A stretch of 39,484 bases of DNA, taken from Burkholderiales bacterium. Lineage in GTDB: Bacteria; Pseudomonadota; Gammaproteobacteria; Burkholderiales; Thiobacteraceae. The position numbers and the translations under genes were made by a program. Where the stretch lies: positions 1 through 39,484 of the forward strand of contig JADMJT010000003.1 of NCBI GenBank assembly GCA_018781585.1, read 5' to 3'. This document shows positions 15,229 through 23,678 of the stretch, one piece after another (positions within the stretch are counted from its first letter, which is position 1; each line of letters begins with the position of its first letter). The notes below the pieces were generated by a model. It saw only the letters and a program-made list of their open reading frames with translations, was not told the origin of the DNA and searched no databases.

Positions 15229-15642
15229 ATGGCACTCAAAGGCATCACAATCGGTACCCTGGCCCGCAAGGCGAGCGTGAATATCGAAACCATTCGTTAC
15301 TATCAGCGGCGCGGCCTATTGCAGGAACCGCCCAAGCCGGTGGAAGGCTATCGCCTGTACCCGCTGGACTCGATACAACGGATCCTCTTTATTAAGCGCG
15401 CGCAGCGATTGGGCTTTAGCCTGGAAGAAATCATCAACCTGATCCATTTGGGCGAGGGCAGCTGTAGCGACGTGAAAAGCGTGGCGATGCAAAAGCTTTC
15501 CTTGATCGAAGATCGATTGACCGACTTGGGGCGGATGCGCCAGACGCTGCTGGATTTAGTTCAACGTTGCGATACCGACCAAAGTCAGCCCGGCTGCCCC
15601 TTAGTGGCGAGCCTTGCCGAGCGCGAATACGAAACAGGTTAG
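15229..15642 (+). CDS. MerR-family metal-responsive regulator (Hg/Pb type)
   Basis: 137 residues. An N-terminal MerR winged helix (ITIGTLARKASVNIETIRYY, GYRLYP) leads to the dimerisation helix and a C-terminal metal loop. Cys79, Cys114 and Cys123 are spaced 35 and 9 residues apart, exactly as the mercury ligands of MerR (82, 117, 126) and the equivalent cysteines of PbrR. The ending GCPLVASL also matches MerR. It should twist the DNA of a promoter with a long spacer and activate on binding Hg(II) or a similar soft metal. No mer or pbr genes are next to it; the following gene is a GGDEF-EAL protein, so its target is unknown. Confidence 0.88.
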   Translation: MALKGITIGTLARKASVNIETIRYYQRRGLLQEPPKPVEGYRLYPLDSIQRILFIKRAQRLGFSLEEIINLIHLGEGSCSDVKSVAMQKLSLIEDRLTDLGRMRQTLLDLVQRCDTDQSQPGCPLVASLAEREYETG

Positions 15643-15692
15643 TCGCATGCCGCCGTACGGCGAATCGGGCGAGATGCGGTTTATATTCACTG

Positions 15693-18104
15693 ATGTTGCT
15701 TAGCAAATTTATCGTGATGCCGATCCCCCGTTTTTTTCGTCATTCCCAGCACACCATCTCCTTTGGATTTATCCTCGTCCTGATCCTGATGGCCGCGATT
15801 GCGGTGATTGGACTCACGCGCATGGCGGCGGTCAACGAGCGCATGAACGCGATCGTCAGCCAGCACAATGTCAAAACCGAGTTAGTCGCTGCGATGCGTA
15901 ATGCGGCGCGCGAGCGTTCCATCAGCCTGCACCGCATGGCGCTGATGACGGATCCCTTCGATCGCGATGACGAGTATCTGTATTTTCGCAAGATGGCAGC
16001 CGAATTTCTCAAGGCGCGCGATGCGCTGAAAGTCATGCCCTTAAGCGAATTAGAACAAAAGACTTTTGAAGAATCGCAGGGTTTGACGCGTCGAGCGTCA
16101 TTGGCTCAAGAAGCAACCTACGAGCTTGTCGTTGCGCAAAACTTTGACGAAGCCAATGCGCTGCTGCTTAACGAGGCCGTCCCAGCGCAAAACCAAGTCC
16201 TGGCATCCCTGAGCAAGTTGCTGGAATATCAGCGACAGGCGACGGGCGAAGCCGTGGGATCCGCGCGGCGCGAATACGAAAAAGCCTTCTACAGCATGAG
16301 CGGCCTGGGCTTGCTCTCGATGGGGCTCGGAGTGGTGATCGCCGTCATGGTCGTTCGGCGTACGACATTTGTCGAAAAAGCGCTGTTTCATGAAAAGGAA
16401 CGCGCCGAAGTCACGCTGCATTCCATCGCGGATGCGGTGATTACCACCAACGGTGAAGGTGTGATCGAATATATGAATCCGATCGCCGAACAACTTACCG
16501 GCTGGCAAAACGCAGACGCACGCGGCCACCCGATTGATCAAGTGTTTCGGGTGATCAATGAACTGACCCGCGAAGCGGTCAAGAACCCGGTTACTGAATG
16601 TAAGATCGAGGGCCGCGTGGTGAGCATCGATCCGCATGGTGTGCTGGTGGCGCGTGAGGGCACAGAGTATGCGGTCGAAGACTCGGCTGCGCCGATGCGA
16701 GACAGCCAAGGTACGGTGATTGGCTATGTGGTGGTTTTTCATGATGTCAGCCACGCACGGCATTTGGCGCGGCAACTCTCCTGGCAGGCCAGGCACGACG
16801 CGCTTACCGGGCTTGGCAATCGATTTGAATTCGAATCGGTCATGGCGCAGATGTGGGAGAGCGCTAAGTACCATAACAAGCACCATGCGCTGGTGTATAT
16901 GGATCTCGATCAGTTCAAGATCGTGAACGATACCTGTGGCCACGCGGCGGGCGATGAGTTGCTGCGGCAACTGGCGGTGATCATCTCGGCCAAGGTGCGC
17001 GAGGGGGATAGCTTGTTCCGCCTCGGCGGCGACGAATTCGCGATCTTGCTCAATGGCTGCCCGATCAACCGTGCTGAAGGCATTGCGAACGAGATTCGGC
17101 TCGTGGTCGAGGAGTTTCGATTCGTGTGGCAAGATAAAGCGTTTGGCATCGGCGTAAGCATTGGCCTGGTGCCGATCACGGTCGATAGCGTAAACGTGGC
17201 ATCCCTGCTCGCAGCAGCAGATGCTGCGTGCTATACCGCAAAGGAAAAAGGACGCAATCGCGTACAGGTGTACGAGCCGAGCGACACCGAGTTGGCCCTG
17301 CGCGAAGGCGAAATGCAGTGGTTACCGCGCATCAACCGCGCGATAGATGAAAATCGATTGCAGTTGTATTACCAAAAAATCGCCAATGTACGTGACGGCG
17401 ATGTGAGAGGCAGCACGCAATATGAGCTCTTGTTGCGCATGACGGACGAGCATGGCGTCATCATTCCACCGCAGGCTTTTATTCCTGCGGCCGAGCGTTA
17501 TAACCTGATGCCCTCTGTCGACCGCTGGGTGATCCGTCATGCGCTGGATTGGATCACGCGGCATGCGGCACAAGTCAAAGACGTGTCCACCATTTATATT
17601 AATCTCTCTGGACAATCGTTGAATGATGACAAGTTCCTCGATTTCGTGACAGCGCAAATCAAACGCCTGGATGGTTTGGGCATCGAAATTGGATTTGAAA
17701 TCACCGAAACGGCCGCCATCGCCAATCTTAGCCGTGCGATGCGCTTGATGGGCACGCTCAAGGAGCTTGGATGCAGTTTCGCGTTGGACGATTTTGGGAG
17801 CGGGATGTCTTCCTTTGCGTACCTTAAAAATCTGCCGGTGGATAAAATTAAAATCGATGGCGTATTCGTGCGCGATATGCTGATTGATCGGGTGGATTAC
17901 GCCATGGTCGAAGCGATAAATCGCATCGGCCATTTGATGGGCATGCAGACAGTGGCCGAGTTCGTCGAAAACGACGCCATACTGCATCGATTAAAAGAAT
18001 TGGGCGTCGACTATGCGCAAGGGTACGGTATTCATCGCCCTGAGCCGTTGGCGCTGTTTTTTGCCGAGCCACGGTCGATACAGACAATCGCTATCGCACG
18101 TTAG
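15693..18104 (+). CDS. Membrane PAS-GGDEF-EAL cyclic-di-GMP signalling protein
   Basis: About 803 residues. One membrane segment near residues 24-42, a periplasmic helical sensor resembling a four-helix-bundle receptor domain, and a second segment near 205-225. PAS domain at about 240-360 (ADAVITTNGEGVIEYMNPIAEQL), then GGDEF (DALTGLGNRFEFE; RLGGDEFAIL at about 440-450) and EAL. The catalytic signature reads ELLLRM rather than EALLR; the second motif DDFGSGMSSFAYLKNLPVDK is intact. It probably makes or degrades cyclic di-GMP; intact GGDEF suggests synthesis, and a reduced phosphodiesterase cannot be excluded. The start is uncertain (15693 or 15717); neither has a good ribosome site. It follows merR by 50 bp. 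Confidence 0.9.
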   Translation: MLLSKFIVMPIPRFFRHSQHTISFGFILVLILMAAIAVIGLTRMAAVNERMNAIVSQHNVKTELVAAMRNAARERSISLHRMALMTDPFDRDDEYLYFRKMAAEFLKARDALKVMPLSELEQKTFEESQGLTRRASLAQEATYELVVAQNFDEANALLLNEAVPAQNQVLASLSKLLEYQRQATGEAVGSARREYEKAFYSMSGLGLLSMGLGVVIAVMVVRRTTFVEKALFHEKERAEVTLHSIADAVITTNGEGVIEYMNPIAEQLTGWQNADARGHPIDQVFRVINELTREAVKNPVTECKIEGRVVSIDPHGVLVAREGTEYAVEDSAAPMRDSQGTVIGYVVVFHDVSHARHLARQLSWQARHDALTGLGNRFEFESVMAQMWESAKYHNKHHALVYMDLDQFKIVNDTCGHAAGDELLRQLAVIISAKVREGDSLFRLGGDEFAILLNGCPINRAEGIANEIRLVVEEFRFVWQDKAFGIGVSIGLVPITVDSVNVASLLAAADAACYTAKEKGRNRVQVYEPSDTELALREGEMQWLPRINRAIDENRLQLYYQKIANVRDGDVRGSTQYELLLRMTDEHGVIIPPQAFIPAAERYNLMPSVDRWVIRHALDWITRHAAQVKDVSTIYINLSGQSLNDDKFLDFVTAQIKRLDGLGIEIGFEITETAAIANLSRAMRLMGTLKELGCSFALDDFGSGMSSFAYLKNLPVDKIKIDGVFVRDMLIDRVDYAMVEAINRIGHLMGMQTVAEFVENDAILHRLKELGVDYAQGYGIHRPEPLALFFAEPRSIQTIAIAR

Positions 18105-18165
18105 TGGTTGTCGTGAGAATCGGTACAAAATAAACTACGCGTCTCCTCCAAACCTGGGTAACGCC

Positions 18166-19146
18166 ATGCATTCACCTATGCAGACTGTACTGGCCGGTGA
18201 TATCGGTGGCACTAAAACCTTGCTGGCCTTGGCGCATTGGGATGCGGGACAACTACGCATCGAGCGCGAAGCACGTTTTACTACCCGCGATTACCCCGCA
18301 CTTACCCCGATGGTGCGTGAATTTCTAGCCGGGGCGGCGCCGCACGCCGCCTGTTTCGGCCTGGCAGGCCCCATCAGCAGCCGATGCATCCAACTTACCA
18401 ACGCAGCGTTCTGGATCGATGCGGATGAAATCGCGCACGACTGCGGCATCGCGCAAGTACGCTTGATCAATGATTTTGCCGCCATCGGCTATGGCTTGGA
18501 CGCGCTGGCGGCAAGCGAATTGGAAATCCTGCAAAGTGGCGCAATCCGGCCTCAAGCGCCGCGCGCCTTGCTTGGCGCCGGCACGGGTCTGGGTCAGGCG
18601 ATTTTGGTTTGGCAAAACGATCACTACGAAGTGCTGAGCAGCGAGGGTGGCCATGTCGATTTCGCGCCGGTGGATGAAGCCCAGATCGCATTATGGCGCG
18701 CGCTTAGTGCGCAATACGACCATGTCTCTTTTGAACGTTTGCTATCGGGGCAAGGCTTGCACGATATTTTCCGGCATCTCGCTGTGACAGGCTACCCCAC
18801 GCCCGCATTGCTTGCTGCGTTGCATGGGGGAGGCGACCCGGCTGCCATTATTTGCGAATTCGGTTTGAGTCATCGGGATCCGCTGGCGGCAGCGGCCTTG
18901 GAACTGTTCGCAAATATCTATGGCCAGCAAGCGGGGAACCTTGCGCTCACCACGCTCGCCGAGGGCGGCATCTATATCGCCGGCGGCATTGCGCCTAAAT
19001 TGATTCGGCAATTAAAAGCAGGGGGATTCATGGAAGCATTCCGCGCCAAGGGGCGTTACAGGGAATGGTTATCCAGCTTGCAGGTGACCGTGGTGATGAA
19101 CCCGAAAGTCGGTTTGTTGGGGGCAGCTTTAGCCGCCGGTCGCTGA
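18166..19146 (+). CDS. glk: Glucokinase
   Basis: 326 residues. Phosphorylates glucose with ATP to glucose 6-phosphate in the cytoplasm. Motifs: ATP-binding AGDIGGTKTLLAL, substrate-binding INDFAAIGYGL, LGAGTGLGQAIL and SEGGHVDFAP, all typical of the proteobacterial Glk (ROK-unrelated) family. The start is MHSPMQTVLAGDIGGTKT at 18166; a second ATG at 18178 is possible. The frame extends back to 18013 but that overlaps the upstream EAL gene and is not part of the family. The last 18 bp overlap moaA on the opposite strand. Confidence 0.93.
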   Translation: MHSPMQTVLAGDIGGTKTLLALAHWDAGQLRIEREARFTTRDYPALTPMVREFLAGAAPHAACFGLAGPISSRCIQLTNAAFWIDADEIAHDCGIAQVRLINDFAAIGYGLDALAASELEILQSGAIRPQAPRALLGAGTGLGQAILVWQNDHYEVLSSEGGHVDFAPVDEAQIALWRALSAQYDHVSFERLLSGQGLHDIFRHLAVTGYPTPALLAALHGGGDPAAIICEFGLSHRDPLAAAALELFANIYGQQAGNLALTTLAEGGIYIAGGIAPKLIRQLKAGGFMEAFRAKGRYREWLSSLQVTVVMNPKVGLLGAALAAGR

Positions 19147-20100
19147 CATAAAGCGAATGAGCTTCGCCGGCTCCTCGCGAAACTCATGCCGCTCGGGCTT
19201 TTGCGCGATGGCTTGCAGAATCGCCTGTTCGATGTCTTTATCACTCGCGCCATTACGCAGCATGGGGCGTAATGCGACCTGGTCATTTTGGCCTAAGCAC
19301 ATATAGAGCGTGCCATCCACCGCCAAGCGCACACGGTTGCAAGTGTCACAGAAGTGTTGCGAAATCGGGGTGATGAAGCCTACTGAGAATGTGTTATCCG
19401 GCGTTTGCAAGTAGCGCGCCGGCCCCCCGCCGGATTGCACGCCATCAATCAGGCCAAAACGCGCGCGCAACCGTTCTTTCACGGGTTGCAAATCGAGATG
19501 CCGGGCCTGACGCCCGGTGTCACCCATCGGCATGGTCTCGATCAGCCGCAGCACATAACCCTGTGTGATGCAGTAATCAACCATGGTGTCGATTTCGTCG
19601 TCATTCACGCCTTGCAACGCCACCATGTTTATTTTGATCGGGGCAAATCCCGCGCGCTTCGCAGCATCTAGCCCCGCCATAATCTTGGGCAAGACATCGC
19701 GCCCGGTCACCTGCGCGATACGATCTGCATGCAGAGAATCAAGGCTGACATTGATGCGTGACACACCCGCTTGGAACAGGGCATCGGCGTGTTTATCGAG
19801 TTGCGTGGCATTAGTGCTGAGTGAAAGATCGTTGAGACCGGGCAATTGTTTCAAGCGCCGCGCCAAATCGGGCAGGTTACGGCGCAATAGCGGCTCCCCA
19901 CCGGTAAGACGCACACGCGACACGCCCAAGCGGGCAAAGGCGCCCACCACGCGTTCGATCTCATCGAAGTTCAGCCAATGCGCCGGCTCTTCGAAATCCT
20001 GGAAACCCTCCGGCATGCAATACGTGCAACGCAGGTCACAGCGGTCGGTTACCGACAGGCGCAGGTATTCGATGGCGCGGTCAAAACGGTCAATTAACAT
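19129..20100 (-). CDS. moaA: GTP 3',8-cyclase MoaA
   Basis: 323 residues. Radical-SAM enzyme that, with MoaC, converts GTP into cyclic pyranopterin monophosphate, the first step of molybdenum cofactor synthesis. The first 4Fe-4S cluster motif is CDLRCTYC, the second FCDTCNRVRL with a later Cys in LYMCLG, and the C-terminus ends in Gly-Gly (MSATGG), which is needed for activity in the family. It is divergent from mobB-moeA-moaD-moaE, separated by 63 bp, and converges on glk with an 18-bp overlap. MoaC is not in this window. Confidence 0.95.
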   Translation of the reverse strand: MLIDRFDRAIEYLRLSVTDRCDLRCTYCMPEGFQDFEEPAHWLNFDEIERVVGAFARLGVSRVRLTGGEPLLRRNLPDLARRLKQLPGLNDLSLSTNATQLDKHADALFQAGVSRINVSLDSLHADRIAQVTGRDVLPKIMAGLDAAKRAGFAPIKINMVALQGVNDDEIDTMVDYCITQGYVLRLIETMPMGDTGRQARHLDLQPVKERLRARFGLIDGVQSGGGPARYLQTPDNTFSVGFITPISQHFCDTCNRVRLAVDGTLYMCLGQNDQVALRPMLRNGASDKDIEQAILQAIAQKPERHEFREEPAKLIRFMSATGG

Positions 20101-20163
20101 GATGACTAGTATTATAGCGTTGTATTTGGCAGAATATAACCCTTTAGAGTAGGGAGGATTCAG

Positions 20164-20664
20164 GTGGGCATGAACGTTTTCGGCTTTGCCGGGTACAGCG
20201 GCAGCGGCAAAACCACCCTGTTAGAACGCTTGATCCCGTTTCTAACCGGTCAGGGGCTGAGGTTGGCACTGATCAAACATGCCCACCATGATTTTGATAT
20301 AGATCAAGCCGGTAAGGATTCCTACCGGCATCGACAAGCCGGGGCGACCGAGGTGCTGGTGAGTTCCGCCCAGCGCTGGGCTTTGATGCATGAATTACGC
20401 GGAGCGGAGGAGCCCAGTCTGCAAGCACATCTGGCGCGTCTTTCTCCATGCGATCTGGTGCTGGTGGAAGGCTTTAAACGCGAGCCGATTCCCAAGTTGG
20501 AAATTCATCGCCAGGCGAACGCCAAGCCGCTGTTGTTTACGCAAGATCCGCACATTGTCGCAATTGCGACCGATGTGCCAATGGAGACTTCACTGCCGTG
20601 TTTTGATTTGAATGCGATTGATGCGATCGGTTTTTTTATTTTAAAAACGACAGGACTACGATGA
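20164..20664 (+). CDS. mobB: Molybdopterin-guanine dinucleotide synthesis adaptor MobB
   Basis: 166 residues. P-loop GTP-binding protein that assists MobA in attaching GMP to molybdopterin. The Walker A motif is GYSGSGKTTLLERLI, followed by HAHHDFDIDQAGKDSYRHRQAGA and VEGFKREPIPKLE, typical of MobB. The GTG at 20164 is the better start because AGGGAGGA at 20151-20158 is spaced for it; the ATG at 20170 is about 12 nt from the site. It overlaps moeA by 4 bp (ATGA), so the two are coupled. Confidence 0.92.
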   Translation: MGMNVFGFAGYSGSGKTTLLERLIPFLTGQGLRLALIKHAHHDFDIDQAGKDSYRHRQAGATEVLVSSAQRWALMHELRGAEEPSLQAHLARLSPCDLVLVEGFKREPIPKLEIHRQANAKPLLFTQDPHIVAIATDVPMETSLPCFDLNAIDAIGFFILKTTGLR

Positions 20665-21893
20665 ACAAGCCAAGCCAAGCCGCATTGCTGTCGGTGGATG
20701 AAGCGCTGGATTTCCTCCTGAGCCAGGCGCACCCGGTAGAAGCGGTGGAAGCGGCGCTGACACTGGATGCACTCGGCCGCGTGTTAGCAGCGACGCAAGT
20801 TTCCGCCATCAGCGTGCCACCACTCGATAATAGTGCGATGGATGGCTATGCGGTGCGCGCCGCTGATTTAAATGCCAGCGGTGAAACGCGCTTAGCCGTA
20901 ACGCAGCGCATCCCGGCAGGTTGCGTTGGCAGTGCGCTACTACCGCAGAGCGCGGCGCGGATATTCACCGGCGCACCCATTCCCCCCGGCGCCGATGCGG
21001 TGGTGATGCAGGAAGACACGACCCAAGTGGACGATATCGTGACTATTCAACGTGCGGTGCCGTCGGGCAATAACATTCGCCGCGCCGGTGAAGATATTGC
21101 CCCGGGCAATACTGTGCTCCAAGCCGGCGTCCGGCTCGGACCGCAACACCTGGGCTTGGCTGCCTCGATTGGACTGGCGCGCTTGCCGGTGTATCGCAAA
21201 CTTAAGATCGCCACTTTTTTTACGGGTGACGAAATCGTCATGCCGGGGCAGCCTTTAGCGCCGGGGCAAATTTACAATTCGAATCGGTTTACCTTGAATG
21301 GCCTGTTGCGTTCAATGGGATTCGATGTGGTGGATCTGGGCATTGTGCCGGATGATTTAGAGGCCACCGTCGGTGTGTTGCGCAGCGCAGCGAGCCAAGC
21401 GGATGTGATTCTCACCAGCGGCGGCGTGTCGGTGGGTGAGGAAGATCACGTCAAAGCTGCGGTCGAGCGCTTGGGCGAGATTGCAATGTGGCGTATCAGC
21501 ATGAAGCCGGGCAAACCACTAGCCTTCGGCCGCATCGACAATGCTTCGTTCATCGGTTTACCCGGCAACCCGGTCTCGGTCTTTGTCACCTTCTGCATTT
21601 TCGCGCGGCCCTTCTTGCTGCGCGCGCAGGGCGTGATGGATATCGCGCCGCGCGGTTTTTGGGTCGAGGCGGCATTCGATTGGCCCCGGCCTGATCGCCG
21701 GCGCGAATATTTGCGAGCGCGGCGGGTACCGGGCGAAGCGGGCGCCACCCGTGTCGAAATTTATCCGCATCAAGGTTCGGGGGTGCTGACTTCCACCGTG
21801 TGGGGCGAGGGCTTGATCGACGTGCCGGCAGGCGCCACCATCGCCCGCGGCGAGCGTGTGCTGTTTTTGCCTTTTTCCGAGCTGCTGGCATGA
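20661..21893 (+). CDS. moeA: Molybdopterin molybdenumtransferase MoeA
   Basis: 410 residues. Inserts molybdenum into adenylylated molybdopterin. Signature stretches are PPLDNSAMDGYAVRA, FTGAPIPPGADAVVMQED, FFTGDEIVMPGQPL, LTSGGVSVGEEDHVK and FIGLPGNPVSV. Domain order (I/II, III with the MoaB-like fold, IV) and length are standard. It is flanked by ATGA overlaps with mobB upstream and moaD downstream, so the four genes mobB-moeA-moaD-moaE form one tightly packed operon. Confidence 0.95.
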   Translation: MNKPSQAALLSVDEALDFLLSQAHPVEAVEAALTLDALGRVLAATQVSAISVPPLDNSAMDGYAVRAADLNASGETRLAVTQRIPAGCVGSALLPQSAARIFTGAPIPPGADAVVMQEDTTQVDDIVTIQRAVPSGNNIRRAGEDIAPGNTVLQAGVRLGPQHLGLAASIGLARLPVYRKLKIATFFTGDEIVMPGQPLAPGQIYNSNRFTLNGLLRSMGFDVVDLGIVPDDLEATVGVLRSAASQADVILTSGGVSVGEEDHVKAAVERLGEIAMWRISMKPGKPLAFGRIDNASFIGLPGNPVSVFVTFCIFARPFLLRAQGVMDIAPRGFWVEAAFDWPRPDRRREYLRARRVPGEAGATRVEIYPHQGSGVLTSTVWGEGLIDVPAGATIARGERVLFLPFSELLA

Positions 21894-22147
21894 GCGTGAC
21901 CGTCTTGTACTTTGCGCGACTGCGCGAGGCGCTGGGGGTGGCGCAGGAGCTTATTGCCCTACCGGCCCATCCAGCCAACGTGGCGGGGCTGCTCGATCAG
22001 CTACGTGCACGCGGCGGGGAATGGCAAACAGCGCTCGCGTCGACCCAGCCGTATCGCGTGGCGGTGAATCAAGACATGGCAGAGATCACCACGCCCTTGC
22101 ACGACGGCGACGAGGTGGCGATCTTTCCACCGGTGACCGGCGGCTGA
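21890..22147 (+). CDS. moaD: Molybdopterin synthase sulfur carrier subunit MoaD
   Basis: 85 residues with the ubiquitin-like fold expected of MoaD. The start MSVTVLYFARLREALG overlaps the moeA stop by 4 bp. The C-terminus is FPPVTGG, the Gly-Gly tail that is adenylated by MoeB and thiocarboxylated before delivering sulfur to cPMP. A longer reading of the same frame from 21800 lies within moeA and is rejected. MoeB is not encoded here. Confidence 0.95.
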   Translation: MSVTVLYFARLREALGVAQELIALPAHPANVAGLLDQLRARGGEWQTALASTQPYRVAVNQDMAEITTPLHDGDEVAIFPPVTGG

Positions 22148-22148
22148 T

Positions 22149-22625
22149 ATGGCTGTGCGCGTGCAGGAGGCCGACTTCGATTTAAGCGCCGAGATTAATG
22201 CATTCCGCGCCGGTCGGCCCGAGATCGGAGCGGTGGCCGCGTTTGTCGGGCTGGTGCGTGACGTGAATCTGGGCAGCACGGTTTCCGGCCTCACGCTGGA
22301 GCATTATCCCGCCATGACACAAAAAGCGCTGCTGGGCATCGTGGCCGAAGCCGAGCAGCGCTGGGAGATCATCGACGCGCTGGTGATTCATCGTGTTGGG
22401 CGCCTGCAACCGATGGATCAGATTGTGCTGGTCGCGGTGGCGAGCGCGCATCGGGGCGAGGCATTCCATGCGTGTGAGTTCATCATGGATTACCTGAAAA
22501 CCCAAGCGCCGTTTTGGAAGCAAGAGCAAACGCCGGAGGGTGCGCGTTGGGTCGAGGCGAAGGAATCGGATAATGGCGCCGCTGCACGTTGGGAAAACCT
22601 TTTAACCACGAATAAACACGAATGA
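22149..22625 (+). CDS. moaE: Molybdopterin synthase catalytic subunit MoaE
   Basis: 158 residues. Converts cPMP to molybdopterin with sulfur from MoaD. Conserved parts: VAAFVGLVRDVN, LEHYPAMTQKAL, IHRVGRLQPMDQ, VASAHRGEAFHACEFIMDYLK and the catalytic Lys region APFWKQE. It begins one base after the moaD stop. Its last residues (LTTNKHE) and stop codon are encoded by the repeat at 22603-22719, which may have replaced the original terminus. Function should not be affected, since the family C-terminus is variable. Confidence 0.94.
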   Translation: MAVRVQEADFDLSAEINAFRAGRPEIGAVAAFVGLVRDVNLGSTVSGLTLEHYPAMTQKALLGIVAEAEQRWEIIDALVIHRVGRLQPMDQIVLVAVASAHRGEAFHACEFIMDYLKTQAPFWKQEQTPEGARWVEAKESDNGAAARWENLLTTNKHE

Positions 22626-22719
22626 ACACGAATTTAAAAGCAAATTTAATCCCTACGTTGAGTGGATCTCACTTTTACTCAAAGCATGGGTTGATTAGTG
22701 TTCATTCGTGTTCATTCGC
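22603..22719. repeat. Palindromic repeat, CACGGATAAACACGGAT family, copy 1
   Basis: TAACCACGAATAAACACGAA at the left and the inverted arm ATTAGTGTTCATTCGTGTTC at the right, with an 60-bp centre. This copy has CGAAT in place of CGGAT and so belongs to a different subgroup. The left arm overlaps the end of moaE, supplying its stop codon. Confidence 0.8.
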
Positions 22720-22751
22720 ACCCCGGAGGGTAGGCTGCGCGCTGGTTTCAA

Positions 22752-23096
22752 ATGGTTAAGCCTTCTATCCGCATCCTCTTTGGCGCCGCAAGCTCGCTCG
22801 GCCCAGGCAAAATCGCGCTTTTGGAATCAATCAGCCGCATGGGCTCGATCTCCGGCGCGGCGCGCGAAATGGGCATGTCCTATCGCCGCGCCTGGCTCTT
22901 GGTGGAGGCGATGAATACAGCATTCACACAACCCGTGGTGATGGCGGTTACCGGCGGCAAGCGCGGCGGCGGCGCCGAAGTGACGGCTTTCGGTCTATCC
23001 TTGCTGGAGCGCTATCGCAAGATTGAAGCCAAAGCCGCAGCGGCCGTGGCGGCGGATTTGAAGGCCCTGGCCAAGATGTTGGTGCAACGCGAATAG
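22752..23096 (+). CDS. ModE-like HTH regulator lacking molybdate-binding domain
   Basis: 114 residues covering only the N-terminal LysR-type winged helix of ModE: LGPGKIALLESISRMGSISG, AAREMGMSYRRAWLLVEAMN and GGKRGGGAEVTAFGLSLLERY, then a short Ala-rich helix. Full ModE has a second half of two MOP domains that bind molybdate; these are absent, as in many short ModE-family proteins. Location after the Mo-cofactor operon supports a role in molybdenum gene control, although the sensing mode is unknown. It is separated from moaE by a repeat, so it may be transcribed alone. Confidence 0.88.
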   Translation: MVKPSIRILFGAASSLGPGKIALLESISRMGSISGAAREMGMSYRRAWLLVEAMNTAFTQPVVMAVTGGKRGGGAEVTAFGLSLLERYRKIEAKAAAAVAADLKALAKMLVQRE

Positions 23097-23201
23097 GCGG
23101 CCCGGCCAATCAAGTTTTGCCGATATTTGCCGCTGTTCTAATGTTCAGGCCTTTGTTATTCTGGATTTTTCATGACTTTCATACCGATCAAAGGATGTTC
23201 G

Positions 23202-23675
23202 ATGCGCAATTTCACAACTCGTTTATTAGTAGTGGTTTTGTTTTTGTTCTCCGCTAATACATTCGGCGCCGACAAACATAGGGTGACCTATACCTCGAAG
23301 GATGATTTTGAAACGGTCAAAAGCGCCATTACCGACGCCATTACCGGGCAAGGCTTGGTGATCAATACCACTTCGCATATCGGCGAAATGCTGGAGCGTA
23401 CCGGTAAAGACATGGGCGGCGCAAAACAAGTGTTCGTAAAAGCGGAATCATTCGAATTTTGTAGCGCCTCCGTGTCGCGCATGACCATGGAAGCGGATCC
23501 GCACAATATCGTATTCTGTCCTTACATCATTTCGGTCTATGTTTTGCCGAACGAACCGAAGAAAACCTATATCTCATACCGCAAGCCAGCGCCGGTCGGC
23601 ACGCGCGCATCAAGGGCATCGCTGAAAGAAGTAGAGAAGCTATTGCGCTCGATCATTGAGGAAGCGCTGAATTAA
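23202..23675 (+). CDS. Exported DUF302-like protein
   Basis: 157 residues. Signal peptide MRNFTTRLLVVVLFLFSANT, likely cleaved near FGA-D, then a domain like DUF302: VTYTSKDDFETVKSAITDAI, GLVINTTSHIGEML, SFEFCSASVSRMTMEADPHN, ISVYVLPNEPKKTYISYRKP. Function unknown; DUF302 proteins are small alpha/beta proteins often near redox or sulfur genes. I start at 23202, which has GGA at proper spacing; the in-frame ATG at 23172 would add a hydrophilic stretch before the signal. It is followed 3 bp later by another gene of unknown function. Confidence 0.8.
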   Translation: MRNFTTRLLVVVLFLFSANTFGADKHRVTYTSKDDFETVKSAITDAITGQGLVINTTSHIGEMLERTGKDMGGAKQVFVKAESFEFCSASVSRMTMEADPHNIVFCPYIISVYVLPNEPKKTYISYRKPAPVGTRASRASLKEVEKLLRSIIEEALN

Positions 23676-23678
23676 GCG

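Noticed and set aside
16098-17132. Long minus-strand frame inside the GGDEF-EAL gene
   Set aside because: The plus strand encodes PAS and GGDEF motifs over this stretch; the antisense frame has no recognisable motif or ribosome site.
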